From assembly GCF_037975245.1 (NCBI RefSeq), contig NC_092583.1, positions 6,173,264 to 6,237,263 on the forward strand: 64,000 nucleotides of DNA, in the 5' to 3' direction. Positions 1-14,816 of this stretch are shown here, in pieces; positions within the stretch are counted from its first letter, which is position 1, and each line of letters begins with the position of its first letter. The stretch is from Apostichopus japonicus. Taxonomy: Eukaryota; Echinodermata; Holothuroidea; Aspidochirotida; Stichopodidae. Both the position numbers and the translations under genes were made by a program. The notes under the pieces were generated by a model. It was not told the DNA's origin and did no database searches. It saw only the letters and a list, made by a program, of their open reading frames with translations.

Positions 1-1298
1 ACAACAATGGAACAATTTGTTTCCTTTTTTTATTGTTTCACATTTGTTTTGTAATTTCATAGGAGTACGGAAGGGATGAAATTGGGGAGAGGGGTGGTGG
101 TGGGAACATGTTGGCATGACGTTTGTTAATGGAAATACTAGATGTAATGCCCTGATAGATCAGCTAAGGTAGGTTTCTAAATGTAATGTAATTAGCTTCA
201 CAGTTATAGGATATGAGCATTTCAGTGATGCCTAGATGGAAATAAAATTGTTACGACGAATAAAGTTTGTTTCACAGAAATAAATGAAAAATCCCAAGTA
301 GAAATAAGCTGAAAGTCTATGCATTCAGCCCCATCCACATGATAGATGTTAACATATTGACTGCAGACATTACTCACAGAGCACGCTCACTGGTTCAGTG
401 ACAATTACCTTAGTAGCTATATGACCTTGAGGCTGACATGCTAACACATAGACCAAATCTTCATTAGGCAAGTACGCATATGATGAAGAGTAGCTGCTGA
501 GAATGGACTGCTGCTGATTCATATGCTATGGGCAGTAGAGGTAAAACACCACAATGTAATATGCAGCAGACTCTTTACATCATGTGACAGATGGCTCTTC
601 AAACTCTCACACGCAAACATCAAGTAAGAGAGGACTAATAATGTATGGCTTCATGAAGGGAGGCTGCAATAGCTACCATTGGTGTACCTTATGTTGCCTT
701 ATCTTCTTTAGAGATATTGCCCTTTCTCACAGGATGTTAAACTTCTGTCACTGTGTACAGACTCATACAAGAGAGTAAACTCTAAATCCATAAACCGCTT
801 TGATGATTCTCTTATAAGACTTGTGATCTAGCCATTAAAAGGCACTATTTTTCTTCATATATCATTACATTAATTCCACATTTTTTCTCTTGATTCTGAA
901 GTGTACATGAACTACTTAAATTTCAACAAGTATAAACTGTAGAAGAGTGAAAAGTGTAACAACTGATCAATGTTTACTTTTACTGCAAGAGCTAAAATAT
1001 TTATGGACAAGTACATGGCAACTAAACATAGCATAAACATCCACACACATGACATACCATGATATTAATGCACCTGTTTACATTCTTGCAGTACAGCTAA
1101 ATCTCAGAGTAATTAGACACGTAATTGTCAAGCAATATCACAGATGTGTGTTCAACGAGAACTAGAGGGAAATATTTGTGACATGCAGAGGCCATTCAAG
1201 ATTTGACAAGACACTAAGTGACATAAAAGACCCTTGAAAAATGTACACAATACTATGTGATATCAGAGACCACACCATTCAACATCAGAGATCATACT
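1..1298. other. Non-coding AT-rich stretch
   Basis: The only open frames are short and without similarity (for example 584-778 on the plus strand). No repeat or RNA gene was recognised. Confidence 0.5.
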
Positions 1299-2123
1299 CA
1301 TGCAGTCCACACAATCAGCAGATAACTTGCAATCTCACAGACCTAGACACATGGGACCCAATCATACCACATAAAGCTGGCTTACTTGTAATCTCACAGA
1401 CCTGTACCACATACCTAGACACAGGACCCAATCATACCACATAGAGCTGCAGGCCAGAGACTAGATGCAGCCTGCTTGTATCTCATGCAGTCCACACAAT
1501 CAGCAGATAACTTGCAATCTCAAAGACCTGTACCACATACCTAGACACATGGGACCCAATCATACCACATAGAGCTGCAGGCCAGAGACTAGATGCAACC
1601 TGCTTGTATCTCATGCAGTCCACACAATCAGCAGATAACTTGCAATCTCACAGACCTGTACCACATACCTAGACACATGGGACCCAATCATACCACATAG
1701 AGCTGCAGGCCAGAGACTAGATGCAGCCTGCTTGTATCTCATGCAGTCCACACAATCAGCAGATAACTTGCAATCTCAAAGACCTGTACCACATACCTAG
1801 ACACATGGGACCCAATCATACCACATAGAGCTGCAGGCCAGAGACTAGATGCAACCTGCTTGTATCTCATGCAGTCCACACAATCAGCAGATAACTTGCA
1901 ATCTCAAAGACCTGTACCACATACCTAGACACATGGGACCCAATCATACCACATAGAGCTGCAGGCCAGAGACTAGATGCAGCCTGCTTGTATCTCATGC
2001 AGTCCACACAATCAGCAGATAACTTGCAATCTCACAGACCTGTACCACATACCTAGACACATGGGACCCAATCATACCACATAGAGCTGCAGGCCAGAGA
2101 CTAGATGCAGCCTGCTTGTATCA
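1299..2123. repeat. 128-bp minisatellite array
   Basis: Five near-identical 128-bp units start at 1484, 1612, 1740, 1868 and 1996. A diverged first unit starts at 1299, where the spacing is 185 because of an internal duplication. Units begin catgcagtccacacaatc and end gcctgcttgtatct. Two variable positions (caaagacc or cacagacc; gcaacc or gcagcc) mark unit subtypes. The array ends abruptly near 2123. Confidence 0.95.
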
Positions 2124-5100
2124 CATTATTCGGCTGCTGTTTCGTGTTCTGACAAATGTTTAAAAAAAATATCACGATCCAAATCATTTCACTGATTTGC
2201 AACTGCATTTTTTATCACAAATAATATCTTTTAAGCCGTCTCCTAGTTTTAAGTTACAGACAACAAATGATATTTTATTGCCATTCTAAATTTAAAGGAT
2301 GTAGAACAATTTTAAGGGCATATAGATGTTTCAAAAACATTTGTCACTACGTAAAACAAATAAAATAATATGTATACTCATCAGTAGCGAAATCTAGGGA
2401 CGAATTATGGATAAATTACCATATACAAGTTTGAACCAAAATATAAAGGAATGCCAATTGCAATCCAACCACATAAACAGCAGTGACCACATACACAACC
2501 AACCATACTACATAAGTAGATATAAACAACCAAATATCAAATGTTCATACATGGGTTATTATGAGCAACAGAAAAGAAATTTGCCCAACAACCTGGGACC
2601 ATCATTCACAAACAAATTGTTATTGGACAATAATTTTGAAAACTTGCGTTCTGTGCAAGAACATATAATGAAGGAACTGGTCTATGCTTTTTTACTTACC
2701 TGTATTGAACAAGAAACTATATCAGTCCTTACATACTCTACACAATAATTGATTTCTAAACAAGAATGTATACTGCAGGATACCATTTTTAATACATTAT
2801 TTGGTGATGAAGAAAATAAAGATATAAAATAAAATTGTTTCTTCAAGAAACATTTTGATTTTACTTGTAATAATTACTATCCCTTGTAACCATATGCTAA
2901 CCATTCCTGCCACAGCATGTAAGTTATTGTTATGAAGGGTTTAAAAATTTAGAGTGAATGGGTATATCAAATTCCAGAAATGGAGTAAATATTGAATTCA
3001 CAAAACATGTTGGCTTCAGAACAGGAAGCCTTACCTTGTGAAATCACAAAGACTGTCTTGAAGTATAAGCTAGATACTTTACAATCAACTGCTAATGTTT
3101 GTTGACCTAAGTACACTACATAGAACAGTATAATTCTATTTTCTTCTGATGTTAAAATATTCATTATTGATTCGTATTAAAATAATAATAGAGAACAGAT
3201 TGCTTATAACCAATATTTTGACAGGCAATAAATGGCATCAATGGTACTTGTTAAGTTTTGTTCAGACTTCGATTCCAAAGAGCATCTTTAGTAGATATTT
3301 CCCAACAATCCTTTGCTTTGTTTAGTGACTTGGATTAAAAGTCACATGACCATAGTTGCAACCACTGTAAACCCCAAGGGATCTTTAGAACTTTCACATG
3401 TCCTGATCACCAACTGGTGCTGCTTCATGCTAATATAGGGTACCTTTTTTACAGTCACTGACTCAAGATATGCTCCTTTGTAAATAATCAGAAGAAATTT
3501 TGTATTTAAAGTAATACAAAGTTCACTCTACATTTTGCCTCTTGATCGTTTGCAATTTGACTTGTTAGTATTTTGGTATGTTATGGTTACATCAACAAGA
3601 TAAAAAAGTATTGTCTTTCAAACAAAGGAACACACAGGGAATTTTCTAATAGAATTTGCAGTTATGGACAAATGACGCTACCAACAAAAAGGGTAAAAAG
3701 GGGGAAAAAAAGCACTTTGTGGGCTGAATCCAATAAATAAACAAGAATAAGGCAAATGAGAAGAATACTGCAAGGAAACCAAAGTATTTTTAATGGCTTG
3801 CAGACTGCAGATGTATGTTGTTGACATCTGGAGCTATTAATGGATAGAATCAAAAGGTTAGATGAAAAGTTGTCAATTGAGTACAAGGGATGTATACATG
3901 TGTACAATTATGTCACTATTGAGGTACATTTGTCTGCTGTGGACATCGTAAATGTTTATTTAACCATTATGAACCCAACAGATTATAAAGATGTAATAGT
4001 AATGAACGTAGAATACCAACATGCAAACATCATACATCAATAATTCAATCAACATATACTAATTATAAATAAATAAAATAAATAAATCATTAAAAGCCTA
4101 GGAGGAAGTCAAGTTTAACAGATCGTTTGTGATTTCAACATTCCTTCGTCCTAATATGCAATATTATATCTCTTCTACTCTAACATACATTATGAAGGTT
4201 TGTTTCACTCAACAATTGATAACACACCAAAATTTAGAGCACTTTGTGACATTCAATTTCTTCCATTGCTTGAGAGACACTGATGATGATTGTATGCAAA
4301 GTTACAATACTTCCTTAGCTTCAATATACAGGCTTAATTATTTTATCAGAATAATTTTGAAAGTTGCCATTAAATAATGCTTTATTCAGGATGTTCCGTT
4401 TTTAGTAATTACCAATTGTTCCTGTTTCAATCCTGATGTTCGGTGTGATTGCAAACGAGGCAAATGTAGATAGAAAGCAACGAAGAAATTCCACTGGTTA
4501 CCGAGAAGAATTACAAGAGTTTGTTCTACAGCAATAATTCTGTTAATTTCAAAATGTACTGATCAGTCAAAAGATGGTAGCACTTGGTTGAAGAGTAACG
4601 TGACACAAGAAGAAACACAAGTTAAATAGTCGTAAGTGATCAGGTGCGTAACTATGCTTTCCATGTTTCCCAAGCAGCACACCTTACGATGAAGATTCTG
4701 TTATCTCAGTCAAATTTGGGGAGCTTTACGTCAATGAAACTAGTATGCAATTGTTGATTATCTAAAATAATGAGTAATTATCACATATGACCATCTGAGA
4801 TTGAACAGAAATCTATGGTTACCTATCAAATAGAGACAACATATTGCCATAAACAGCAGCCATACAGACAAGCAGTTTAATTCTATTTTGACTATATAAG
4901 TAGTTAATAAAGCTATTTTGCATAAAGCCTAATATCAAGTTGAAAATACTTAATAAAATAAAGTCCATCAGAAAATTTTCATGAAAATTGACAACAAACA
5001 AGAATATTTCTCACCAGTATAAAACTAAATATGTCCAGAACTCACCTTAGCTTAGCTTAAAGGTTTCCAAAGCTGAAAACAGGCTGCACATCAGCTAGCA

Positions 5101-8100
5101 ACACCCTTAGACGAAGAGCAATCACACACTGCTTCAAGCTGCAGTCTCAGATCTCTCTGCATAATATATTGGAATTCTAGCATGTGGCAATAATTCATTC
5201 GTACCAGCTGTGATAGGTAGCAGGAAATTGCCAGGGCATTCGTCTTTCATAATGAGAGCCAAACAATTAGGAGTGAATTGGTGCTCTCTTCATATTTATA
5301 ATTATTACTTTCACTTTCAGTTAGGAATCAATTTGCACAAAAGGATGGAAGATTAGGGCAGGGCATAAAATAGATCTTGTCATCTTAGGGCTGGAGTCTT
5401 TTTGATTTCACATTAAGTGATAAATATATTGGAAAGCAGTTGATGGGAGTGGTTAAATAAAATAACCACAGTGTATTATAAATATGAGAATGTAATGAAA
5501 CTGTAAACACTTATTATTGTATATATCTAGACTGAGAGGAATCAGATAAGGAAAGCAGAGTTATTTTACTCATGTATAAGATCAGATCAGATGATAAACA
5601 GAATTTGCCCTCAAGGGAGGTTCACAAACAAGACAGTATGGGTATGCAAAACATTTCATTCCAGCACACTCACTCCCAGCTTTAGGAATTATCTGCATAA
5701 AGGGATTAAAAGATGAAACAAAATCTCTGTAGCTCAAACAATCCAGCCTTTTAGCATGCAGATGGATCTGAGGTAGACTTTTGACAAGTGACCTTTATGT
5801 CAATCGTGGGAAAGTTAATCCAATCTTTCCTTATTTGTCTGATAGAGGACATGAAAATAAAGCCAAAAGCTCACCAGAGGAATACAATCTCTTAAGTGAA
5901 GTAAATAAGTGTCCTCAGAGTAAATGTATCAAACCTCATAACATGACATTTCAACACAATGTAACTCACATGTTTGAACTCACAGAAATCAAACAACTTC
6001 ACAACTGGAACCATTTCCAAAATATAATATATATATATCACACATATAGACAAAATATATTAATGCTATGCTAAATCTGTAAAATATTAAAAAAACAAAA
6101 AAACATTCAAGACAAACTTGGACCATATGCAAACAATGTCTTCAACTTTGTTCTGTCCGTCATTGTGAGATGTATCTGCAGAAAGTGATGACTAATTGCA
6201 ATCCATTAATTGCTTATGAAAAGTCTACTGTTTTATTGCCTTTAATTGTCTTGACCTCAACCTGTGCAAGCTTTAATTCAAGGAGGTGAAGGCATTGCAA
6301 TGAAGGCATACAGTGCATTCTCAGTGATGAATCCTTCACACTATTAGACTGCAGAGGATGCTATACATCCTACAGTAGCAGTAAATCTATTGTTGAATAT
6401 CGCCATGGCCTGTCAGCATCAAAACTGGATTTGTGGCAATGACAGAAGGATCAATTAAGAGCTGGCCACATACCATCAGCAGTCATTTCCTGGTTGCAAG
6501 TATCTATAAATAACCCGAGGAGGCCAAAACTAATGCTCAGAGTCTAATATAAATGGCAGTAGTGTATGATATTGGAAAGAAAGAGGAAATTGCAAAATCA
6601 AGCACCATTGAAAGTTTATGAGAAATGTAGCAGCAGTGGTAGTTGTATTTAAAGAAGAGACAGAGAATAAAGTCCCAGTGAGAAGTGAGCAGTAGCACTT
6701 GATGTCTTTAGCAGCTCTACTTTATCTTTACCTCTTTAAGTCATCCATGAAAGTGGTAAATATCACATATATATATATATATATTATGATATTGTACAAT
6801 TAAGGTGTGAGGATAAAATACTAAACTAACACATTAACAAATCCATAATTTTCTCAAACATTCCAGTATAAAAGGTATGGCATTAAATGATTGTTCTACT
6901 TTAACAGAACTAACAGCCTATTTATGTAACAGAAAGCCCACACAATGAATGCACCAAATAAGACTTTTACAATGACATTTCAATTTGAATGATACTACAA
7001 TACACTATCATAACACTGGACTAATACAAAATACAATGCACTGGCAATTGTGTGAAACAAGGTTCTTACATTCGGTTTTACCGGTATTGAAATGCAGATG
7101 CTGCAGTTTAGAACTCCTCCACTTTTTCCACAGGTTTCTGGACTGCCCTTTAACAGATGGTAACTCCAATGTCCAGCATAAAAGAGTCAAATTTCCAAAT
7201 TGTATATTATACAAAAAAAACTAAAGAAATATACAACAGTGTTTTCTGAAAGAACAGTTACACAGTAATTCCAAAAGATATGACTGCTAGTACTGTATGT
7301 ACTCACTAACAAGAAAATGTTTAATCTGCTTAAGTGATCTACTAAGGCTTACAAAGAGATTTTCAGTTCCTTCTGTACTGTTCAATTTGCCAATTCTAGG
7401 TCAAGCAAAACCAGTTGTGCTCCAAACAGATGCTGCATAAATAGCATGTAGTCTTATCTATACTGTATTAATAAGTTGTCTGCAGAAGTGAAAATGAAAC
7501 TTCAACCTCTGTCATAAAGTATATATCACAAGATATACTGGCATGCATTCATTGCCAATACTGAAAGTCAACCACAGCTACAAGTAGATGTGATATGACT
7601 AAATGAATGTTCAATTGCATTTCGCCTGACAGTTCAAGTCAAATCATATGTAATACTGAATACCATAGCAGCCCTTCAAATAAGGAAGTAAATGCTTTTA
7701 ATTTCTGGCATGCTAATGCTGTGTAGCTATGCAGAAATTTCTTTAATCTTTATAAATATCATGATGTGGGGTAGATGTTAACTTCATTGAACAGCAGGCA
7801 AATATTACTATATTATTTGTTTCCATCTGTATTCCTTTCATCAAAGAAATTGTCAAAAGTGACAGTTTGACAAGAATCAGTTCATGTGAAATATTATCTT
7901 CATTTCTAATGCAGAACAAACCCTGGGATGAACATAAATCTGAGATCCATGAGTGACATTGGCTAACTGCCAATACTATATTACATTCATCTAGCAATGC
8001 AGAACTACCTACAATATCAGTTTTGAATTTTAAGCCAGAACAAATCTAACACTGCAAACATGTTCAGTTCTTAGTGTAAAAGACACACACCATCTTTGAA

Positions 8101-11100
8101 CCAATGCGCAAAGCTTTCAATCGTGTAACATCAATAGTGTACATTATCACTAGAACATCTGATGTAAACTTGAGCAGATAAGAGTTGTTAATATTGACGC
8201 AGCTTGAATACATTGTAAAGGTGAATTAAAGGTAGTCCTGTCATATTCACACATATTTGGATACCTCTCATTCAGCCTAACAAATCTTACAAGTTCTATG
8301 CTATTAATCAGAAACTAATAAACTGGCCACTTCACCACAGAAAATTGTGTGTCCAACAATTTTAATGTCATGTTTTTTTGCCTAATGTTGTTATTCTTTA
8401 TGTGACTTAAATGGATAATTGTTTGAACAATGTTCCCCTAGACTGACAACTTCTATGCAAAATGCATCTGTAAATATATTTGTAATATAAAGATTATTAA
8501 AAACAAGTCTTGTTCGTGGCTTGGTCTATAAGACAAATATCCATGGACTATTAGTCTGACACAAAGACCTTTGTTTTTCTTTCTTGTTTGATTGTGATTA
8601 TGGTACTTGGTCATGTAAGGAACATTCAGAAAGGTAGCTTACAAACCTCAACAGCTTTTAGGCTACTGAGAGTCCTTTAGGTCCTGAGATGCAAACTTTG
8701 GCACTTTTGTACTTCAACATATTGATATTAATGTTGCAACATGATAATCACATATGAGAATGAATCCTTTTGATAATCTTAACTTTATAAAGCTTTACTA
8801 CATGAATAACCTAAGTACTCATACATTTTCCTTGCTTCATACATAACAACCTTCAACAGAGGGACGCCACACCCCAAATGTACAAATAAAAATAACATTT
8901 AAATATGTTACTAGCCAATCAAGCTAATTTGTAGTCAACCAAATTCAAATATCAGCCTAACAATGTTTTACATTAATGTATAAAAAATAACCTGCTCCAG
9001 TGTTGTGATTGAATTGACCTGTGATCATCCTTACAGAATGTTCTAAAAGATTATTCATCTTTACAGGTTCCCAAACTTTATCTGTTTGTTAGTATCAATG
9101 CAAACTTGGTGTTAAGACATACATTGTGGTGATTACAACAAGATGGTGAGTTACTTTTACAATACATATAACAGTGGCTGGCAACATATGCAAACTTATT
9201 CTTTTTAGTATTGCAAAGAGTGCAGACCATCTGTTAATCCAGCCTATATAACTATGTTACATGATTGTGCAGGACTATACTTCAACCAGATTTATGTATG
9301 AAGCAGTAATTACAGCCTTTAGAAATCATTGACGTTTTCAACACAGAAATTGTTAGAAGTCCTGTTTGATATCCACTGATGTGTTCAAACAGATGCATGT
9401 AACTGATAGCATAGATGTATGTTTAGCCCTGGTAGCAAGTGACGTCAGTTTTAATATATTTTCACTATGTAGCAGGCATAAGAAATATTAGGAATGACAC
9501 TGCTCAGTTGTCAAGTCTAAATGTCAAAGAAGATGAAAATCCAAATGTGCATATTTAGTCAAAATTCAGTCTTTTCAGACAACAGAACAGAAATGCCTAA
9601 ATTGCATTGAGGTTCTGATGATGTAATTAACATAATATTTAGAAATCAGATCTACCTTGAGGTATGAATCTTAACAATTCTCATGTCCGTTGGCCTCTAC
9701 AATATTTAGGCATCCTCAAACTAGGAACAAGAAAGATCCAATTTCCTTCTTTAGAGACAGTGTTACAAGGTTGATACATTATGACTAAAAATATGATCTC
9801 TACTAAAATCACAAGCCTTTACTTAGTCAACACAGGGCATCTACGTGCAAAGTATGAGATCTATCCAAGTTGAATTTCTTGAGATAACATGTTTACATGG
9901 TTTAATGTTTTGACCTGCCCCCCCCCCCAGACTGCAAATGACCTTTGATCTCCACTGAAGACCACTGTCTTCTTGCACTAAATATGAGGCATTCACACAC
10001 AACATATGAATTCCATCCAAGGTTTCCCTGCTTGAGATACCATGATTACAATCAACCAATCATACACACATGCCATCATGATTGCAAAGGCTACTGTATG
10101 TCTTCAGCAGGACCAAAGAGTGTACATGCAGCTAGGATATATATATAGAGTATTTTGGATTTGAAAGTGCAACTGTTTCTGATTAAGGACAAACCATTCA
10201 TATTACACAAGATAACAGGAAGTGAATGTAGACAATGTCTTATCCTTTGTGTAATGAAAGAACTTGAATAGCTTGAAACTTGATACAAACAATCTGATAC
10301 TTATGTTAATTCCTGCAATGGCAAAACTGGTCTGTTCATACTCCAGTTATTAGCAATATATCACATTGAATTAACCTGACTCTCATAAATTCAATTCTTG
10401 AATATCCCTTGAAACACATTCTACTGTCTTCCAAAGTTACACCAATGTCAGCAATTACCAGCTTACTTGTATTTGTAATGCTTTCAAGATTTATTCACTT
10501 TGACACAAAATATTTAAATAAAGTTGTGCACTGGCAAAACTGAATCAAATTTAAGTTGGCTATAGTGGGATGTGAAGAAAATATGAACTTTTAAATTGTG
10601 ACTTAAATAAAAAATACCTCTTCAAGCAGATTTGTAAAGCTTAATGAAATGTATTATCAATTGTCTACAGTCTAAACACTTCAATAACAACTAAATTTAT
10701 GACGGCAGCCAAAACTACTTTGAATATTTAAAATATAATATGCATAGAAAGCAGACGATAGGAAAAGGTAATTGACTTTTAGCAATTAAGTAAAACCAAA
10801 GTTAGGATGTCTTTCACAAGTGCAAAAACAGATCTCTTTGATGAAATGTTGACAGAACTCATACACAGGGAGAAAATGAAAATGGAATTGATACGTCCTA
10901 GCATGATGATGATGGTGGTGGTATTCATGCATAGTTGACCTAGCAAAGAGAAGATCTTGCCAATTAAACTGCCTGACACATGCACGATGATAATCACACA
11001 AACAATGTAATATTGTAGAACTACAACAAGCAGGTCTGAGTAATGCAGCATCAGTTACACAAAGCAACATATACTGAACGTATTCATAATTTCATAAAGT

Positions 11101-11259
11101 ACATTACTTCGCATAATGTATGTTATGCACTCAAGCTAATGAATCATGGCAGGAATTGAAACTAAATAGTCCATAATATTGTAACAACAGCATCCACATG
11201 TACATCACTCTATTATTATGTGTATAAATATCATATAGCTATGGCAGCGTCAACTATAT
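2124..11259. other. Long stretch without recognised genes
   Basis: This is AT-rich sequence with short TA runs (about 6766-6785), an AAAT-type microsatellite near 4068-4087 and a C-run at about 9919. The plus-strand frame at 2407-2748 (113 codons) is Asn/Gln/Tyr-rich with no family signature and is probably chance. If the TRIO-like gene continues leftwards this would be intron, but I could not identify an exon. Confidence 0.5.
9840..10060. repeat. Dispersed repeat related to 59460-59775
   Basis: It shares phrases with the copy in the large intron: tgagatctatcc/tgagatctgcac, cttgagata-then-tgtttacaagg-like, and aatgacctttgatctccac versus aatgacctttgacctccac. The repeating layout suggests a diverged minisatellite-like dispersed family. 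Confidence 0.6.
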
Positions 11260-13699
11260 GCATCATTTCATTGTGATGTGTAATATTTCATATTGATACA
11301 GTAACATTAGTTTATGCATCATCTCATTGTGATGTGTAATATTTCATATTGATACAGCAACATTAGTTTATGCATCATCTCATTGTGATGTGTATTATTT
11401 CATATTGATACAGCAACATTAGTTTATGCATCATCTCATTGTGATGTGTAATATTTCACATTGATACAGTAACATTAGTTTATGCATCATGTCATTGTGC
11501 TATGTATTATTTCATATTGATACAGCAACATTAGTTTATGATTCATCTCATGGTGATGTGTAATATTTCATATTGATACAGCAACATTAGTTTATGCATC
11601 ATCTCATGGTGATGTGTAATATTTCATATTGATACAGCAACATTAGTTTATGCATCATCTCATTGTGATGTGTAATATTTCATATTGACACAGTAACATT
11701 AGTTTATCATCATCTCAGTGATGTGTTATATTTCATATTGATACAGCAACATTAGTTTATGCATCATCTCATTGTGATGTGTATTATTTCATATTGATAC
11801 AGCAACATTAGTTTATGCATCATCTCATTGTGATGTGTAATATTTCATATTGATACAGCAACATTAGTTTATGCATCATCTCATTGTGCTGTGTATTATT
11901 TCATATTGATACAGTAACATTAGTTTATGCATCATCTCATTGTGATGTGTAATATTTCATATTGATACAGCAACATTAGTTTATGCATCATCTCATTGTG
12001 ATGTGTAATATTTCATATTGATACAGCAACATTAGTTTATGCATCATCTCATTGTGCTGTGTATTATTTCATATTGATACAGCAACATTAGTTTATGCAT
12101 CATCTCATTGTGATGTGTAACATTTCATATTGATACAGCAACATTAGTTTATGCATCATCTCAGTGATGTGTAATATTTCATATTGATACAGCAACATTA
12201 GTTTATGCATCATCTCATTGTGATGTGTAATATTTCATATTGATACAGCAACATTAGTTTATGCATCATCTCATTGTGCTGTGTATTATTTCATATTGAT
12301 ACAGTAACATTAGTTTATGCATCATCTCATTGTGATGTGTAACATTTCATATTGATACAGCAACATTTGTTTATGCATCATCTCAGTGATGTGTAATATT
12401 TCATATTGATACAGCAACATTAGTTTATGCATTATCTCATTGTGATGTGTAATATTTCATATTGATACAGTAACATTAGTTTATGCATCATCTCATTGTG
12501 CTGTGTATTATTTCATATTGATACAGTAACATTAGTTTATGCATCATCTCATTGTGATGTGTAACATTTCATATTGATACAGTAACATTAGTTTATGCAT
12601 CATCTCATTGTGATGTGTAACATTTCATATTGATACAGTAACATTAGTTTATGCATCATCTCATTGTGATGTGTAACATTTCATATTGATACAGTAACAT
12701 TAGTTTATGCATCATCTCATTGTGATGTGTAACATTTCATATTGATACAGCAACATTAGTTTATGCATCATCTCAGTGATGTGTAATATTTCATATTGAT
12801 ACAGCAACATTAGTTTATGCATCATCTCATTGTGATGTGTAATATTTCATATTGATACAGCAACATTAGTTTATGCATCATCTCATTGTGCTGTGTATTA
12901 TTTCATATTGATACAGTAACATTAGTTTATGCATCATCTCATTGTGATGTGTAACATTTCATATTGATACAGCAACATTTGTTTATGCATCATCTCAGTG
13001 ATGTGTAATATTTCATATTGATACAGCAACATTAGTTTATGCATCATCTCATTGTGATGTGTAATATTTCATATTGATACAGCAACATTAGTTTATGCAT
13101 CATCTCATTGTGCTGTGTATTATTTCATATTGATACAGTAACATTAGTTTATGCATCATCTCATTGTGATGTGTAACATTTCATATTGATACAGTAACAT
13201 TAGTTTATGCATCATCTCATTGTGATGTGTAACATTTCATATTGATACAGTTACATTAGTTTATGCATCATCTCATTGTGATGTGTAACATTTCATATTG
13301 ATACAGTAACATTAGTTTATGCATCATCTCATTGTGATGTGTAACATTTCATATTGATACAGCAACATTAGTTTATGCATCATCTCAGTGATGTGTAATA
13401 TTTCATATTGATACAGCAACATTAGTTTATGCATCATCTCATTGTGATGTGTAATATTTCATATTGATACAGCAACATTAGTTTATGCATCATCTCATTG
13501 TGCTGTGTATTATTTCATATTGATACAGTAACATTAGTTTATGCATCATCTCATTGTGATGTGTAACATTTCATATTGATACAGTAACATTAGTTTATGC
13601 ATCATCTCATTGTGATGTGTAACATTTCATATTGATACAGTAACATTAGTTTATGCATCATCTCATTGTGATGTGTAACATTTCATATTGATACAGTAA
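11260..13699. repeat. 56-bp satellite array, first block
   Basis: There are about 43-44 tandem monomers of 56 bp, consensus gcatcatctcattgtgatgt, then gtaatatttcatattgatac, then agcaacattagtttat. Some monomers are 54 bp (ctcagtgatg). The variant gtgctgtgtatt recurs at 11886, 12054, 12276, 12498, 12888, 13110 and 13500. From 12276 on, spacings of 222 and 390 alternate, giving a 612-bp higher-order period. The block is cut cleanly at 13699 by an insertion. Confidence 0.97.
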
Positions 13700-13702
13700 T
13701 AA

Positions 13703-13868
13703 GGGGTTAATCAACGGTCTAGCGTGCGTTACTCACAGGATTAATGCACGATCGGGGGATAATGCAAGCGATGCACGAGGGCGGAGCCCGAGTGCATCCA
13801 GCGATAGCATTAACACCCGGAGTGCATTAATCATGTGAGTAACGCACGCTAGACCGTTGATTAACCCC
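13703..13868. repeat. Near-perfect palindrome, 47-bp arms
   Basis: The left arm is 13703-13749 (ggggttaatcaacggtctag onward) and the right arm 13822-13868. They are inverted complements with one mismatch over 47 bases. The 72-base centre is itself partly palindromic (gatgcacgagggc...gcccgagtgcatc; ataatgc...gcattaa). It would form a long hairpin and is more GC-rich than its surroundings. Confidence 0.95.
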
Positions 13869-14478
13869 GTTCATTCATACACTACCATTTGTGTGGGGGA
13901 AAAATCATAAAACAAAACATTTTTGGTTACATGTAACCGAAGATGTATTAAAGTGATGCCCCGTAAGTCGAATTAACGATTAACAACCAGCATAACAATA
14001 ATGTACATGTGCAATTATAAAGTAATACTGAACGATAGTGAATAATTATAAAGGAAACGTCTTTGAAAGGCTGTCATTCATAAAAGATGAACCATAATAA
14101 CATTTTAACTAATGTTTGGCAATATTGCGGCCATAAAACTATTTTTGAAAGGTCTCAATAACAAGGAACTACAAACAATTACTAGTTGGCTTCATCATAT
14201 CAATACCCTACAGCTCCTGGTTCCCATAGCAACCATTCTAGGGACAAACATGTACGCATGGTATACAGTCATACGATAACATAGTAGGCCTTGTATTGAA
14301 CACGTACACTCACTTGAACGTACACACTTCACAGTGCTTGGCACTGCGGTCGTTTAACTTTAAATTTATAACACTATGAGCAACATAACGGCCTTGCGAA
14401 CATTGAATTACGGACAGATACTGGATATATTTAAACTCAAAGCATCCACAACTGTTTGGTGTTTTAATACGGATGTAA

Positions 14479-14816
14479 CTATGAATTTTGGAAGTAAACA
14501 TTCACAGGACTTTGGAAAGAACATTTGGAAAACAGTTTGGACATGTTAGACGTTTCAGCCCTAACAGCAGCAGTAACGTTAATGTCATTGTTGGAGGCAA
14601 CAGTTGTGCAGCCTACACTTTGGCCTAGACTCGAGTGCGGATCCGTGTTTTCGCGTCCTTTACCTCTGATGGTATCTTGCAAGACTTTTGAACAAGATCG
14701 TTTCTGTGAATTAAGTCTTTCTCAATCAGGTTTGCAAATCTTCCATTGTTTTCCTGAGTGTCTACCTCGTCTAAAGTGCGCAAATCGAAGTTCAAATCAA
14801 ACGTTATATTAGCCAT
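14479..14816 (-). pseudogene. Decayed ORF in the satellite insertion
   Basis: An ATG at 14816 opens 63 codons, beginning MANITFDLNFDLRTLDEVDT and then QENNGRFANLIEKDLI, before a stop at 14625. An overlapping frame from 14682 to 14479 carries LFSKCSFQSPVNVYFQ, suggesting a frameshifted continuation. The acidic start followed by RFANL resembles N-termini of DUF3504/KIAA1958-like proteins derived from Crypton tyrosine recombinases. That comparison is from memory and weak. No catalytic domain is visible, so the function is unproven. Confidence 0.35.

Noticed and set aside
2407-2748. 113-codon plus-strand open frame
   Set aside because: It is rich in Asn, Gln and Tyr with no domain signature, and lies in AT-rich DNA next to a minisatellite. 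Probably chance.
2988-3075. Minus-strand exon candidate near 3030-3070
   Set aside because: Splice-like sites are present but the peptide resembles no TRIO region.
5045-5095. Small minus-strand exon ending before gtgag
   Set aside because: In the phase required after exon 22 it meets a stop within eight codons, and there is no sequence support.
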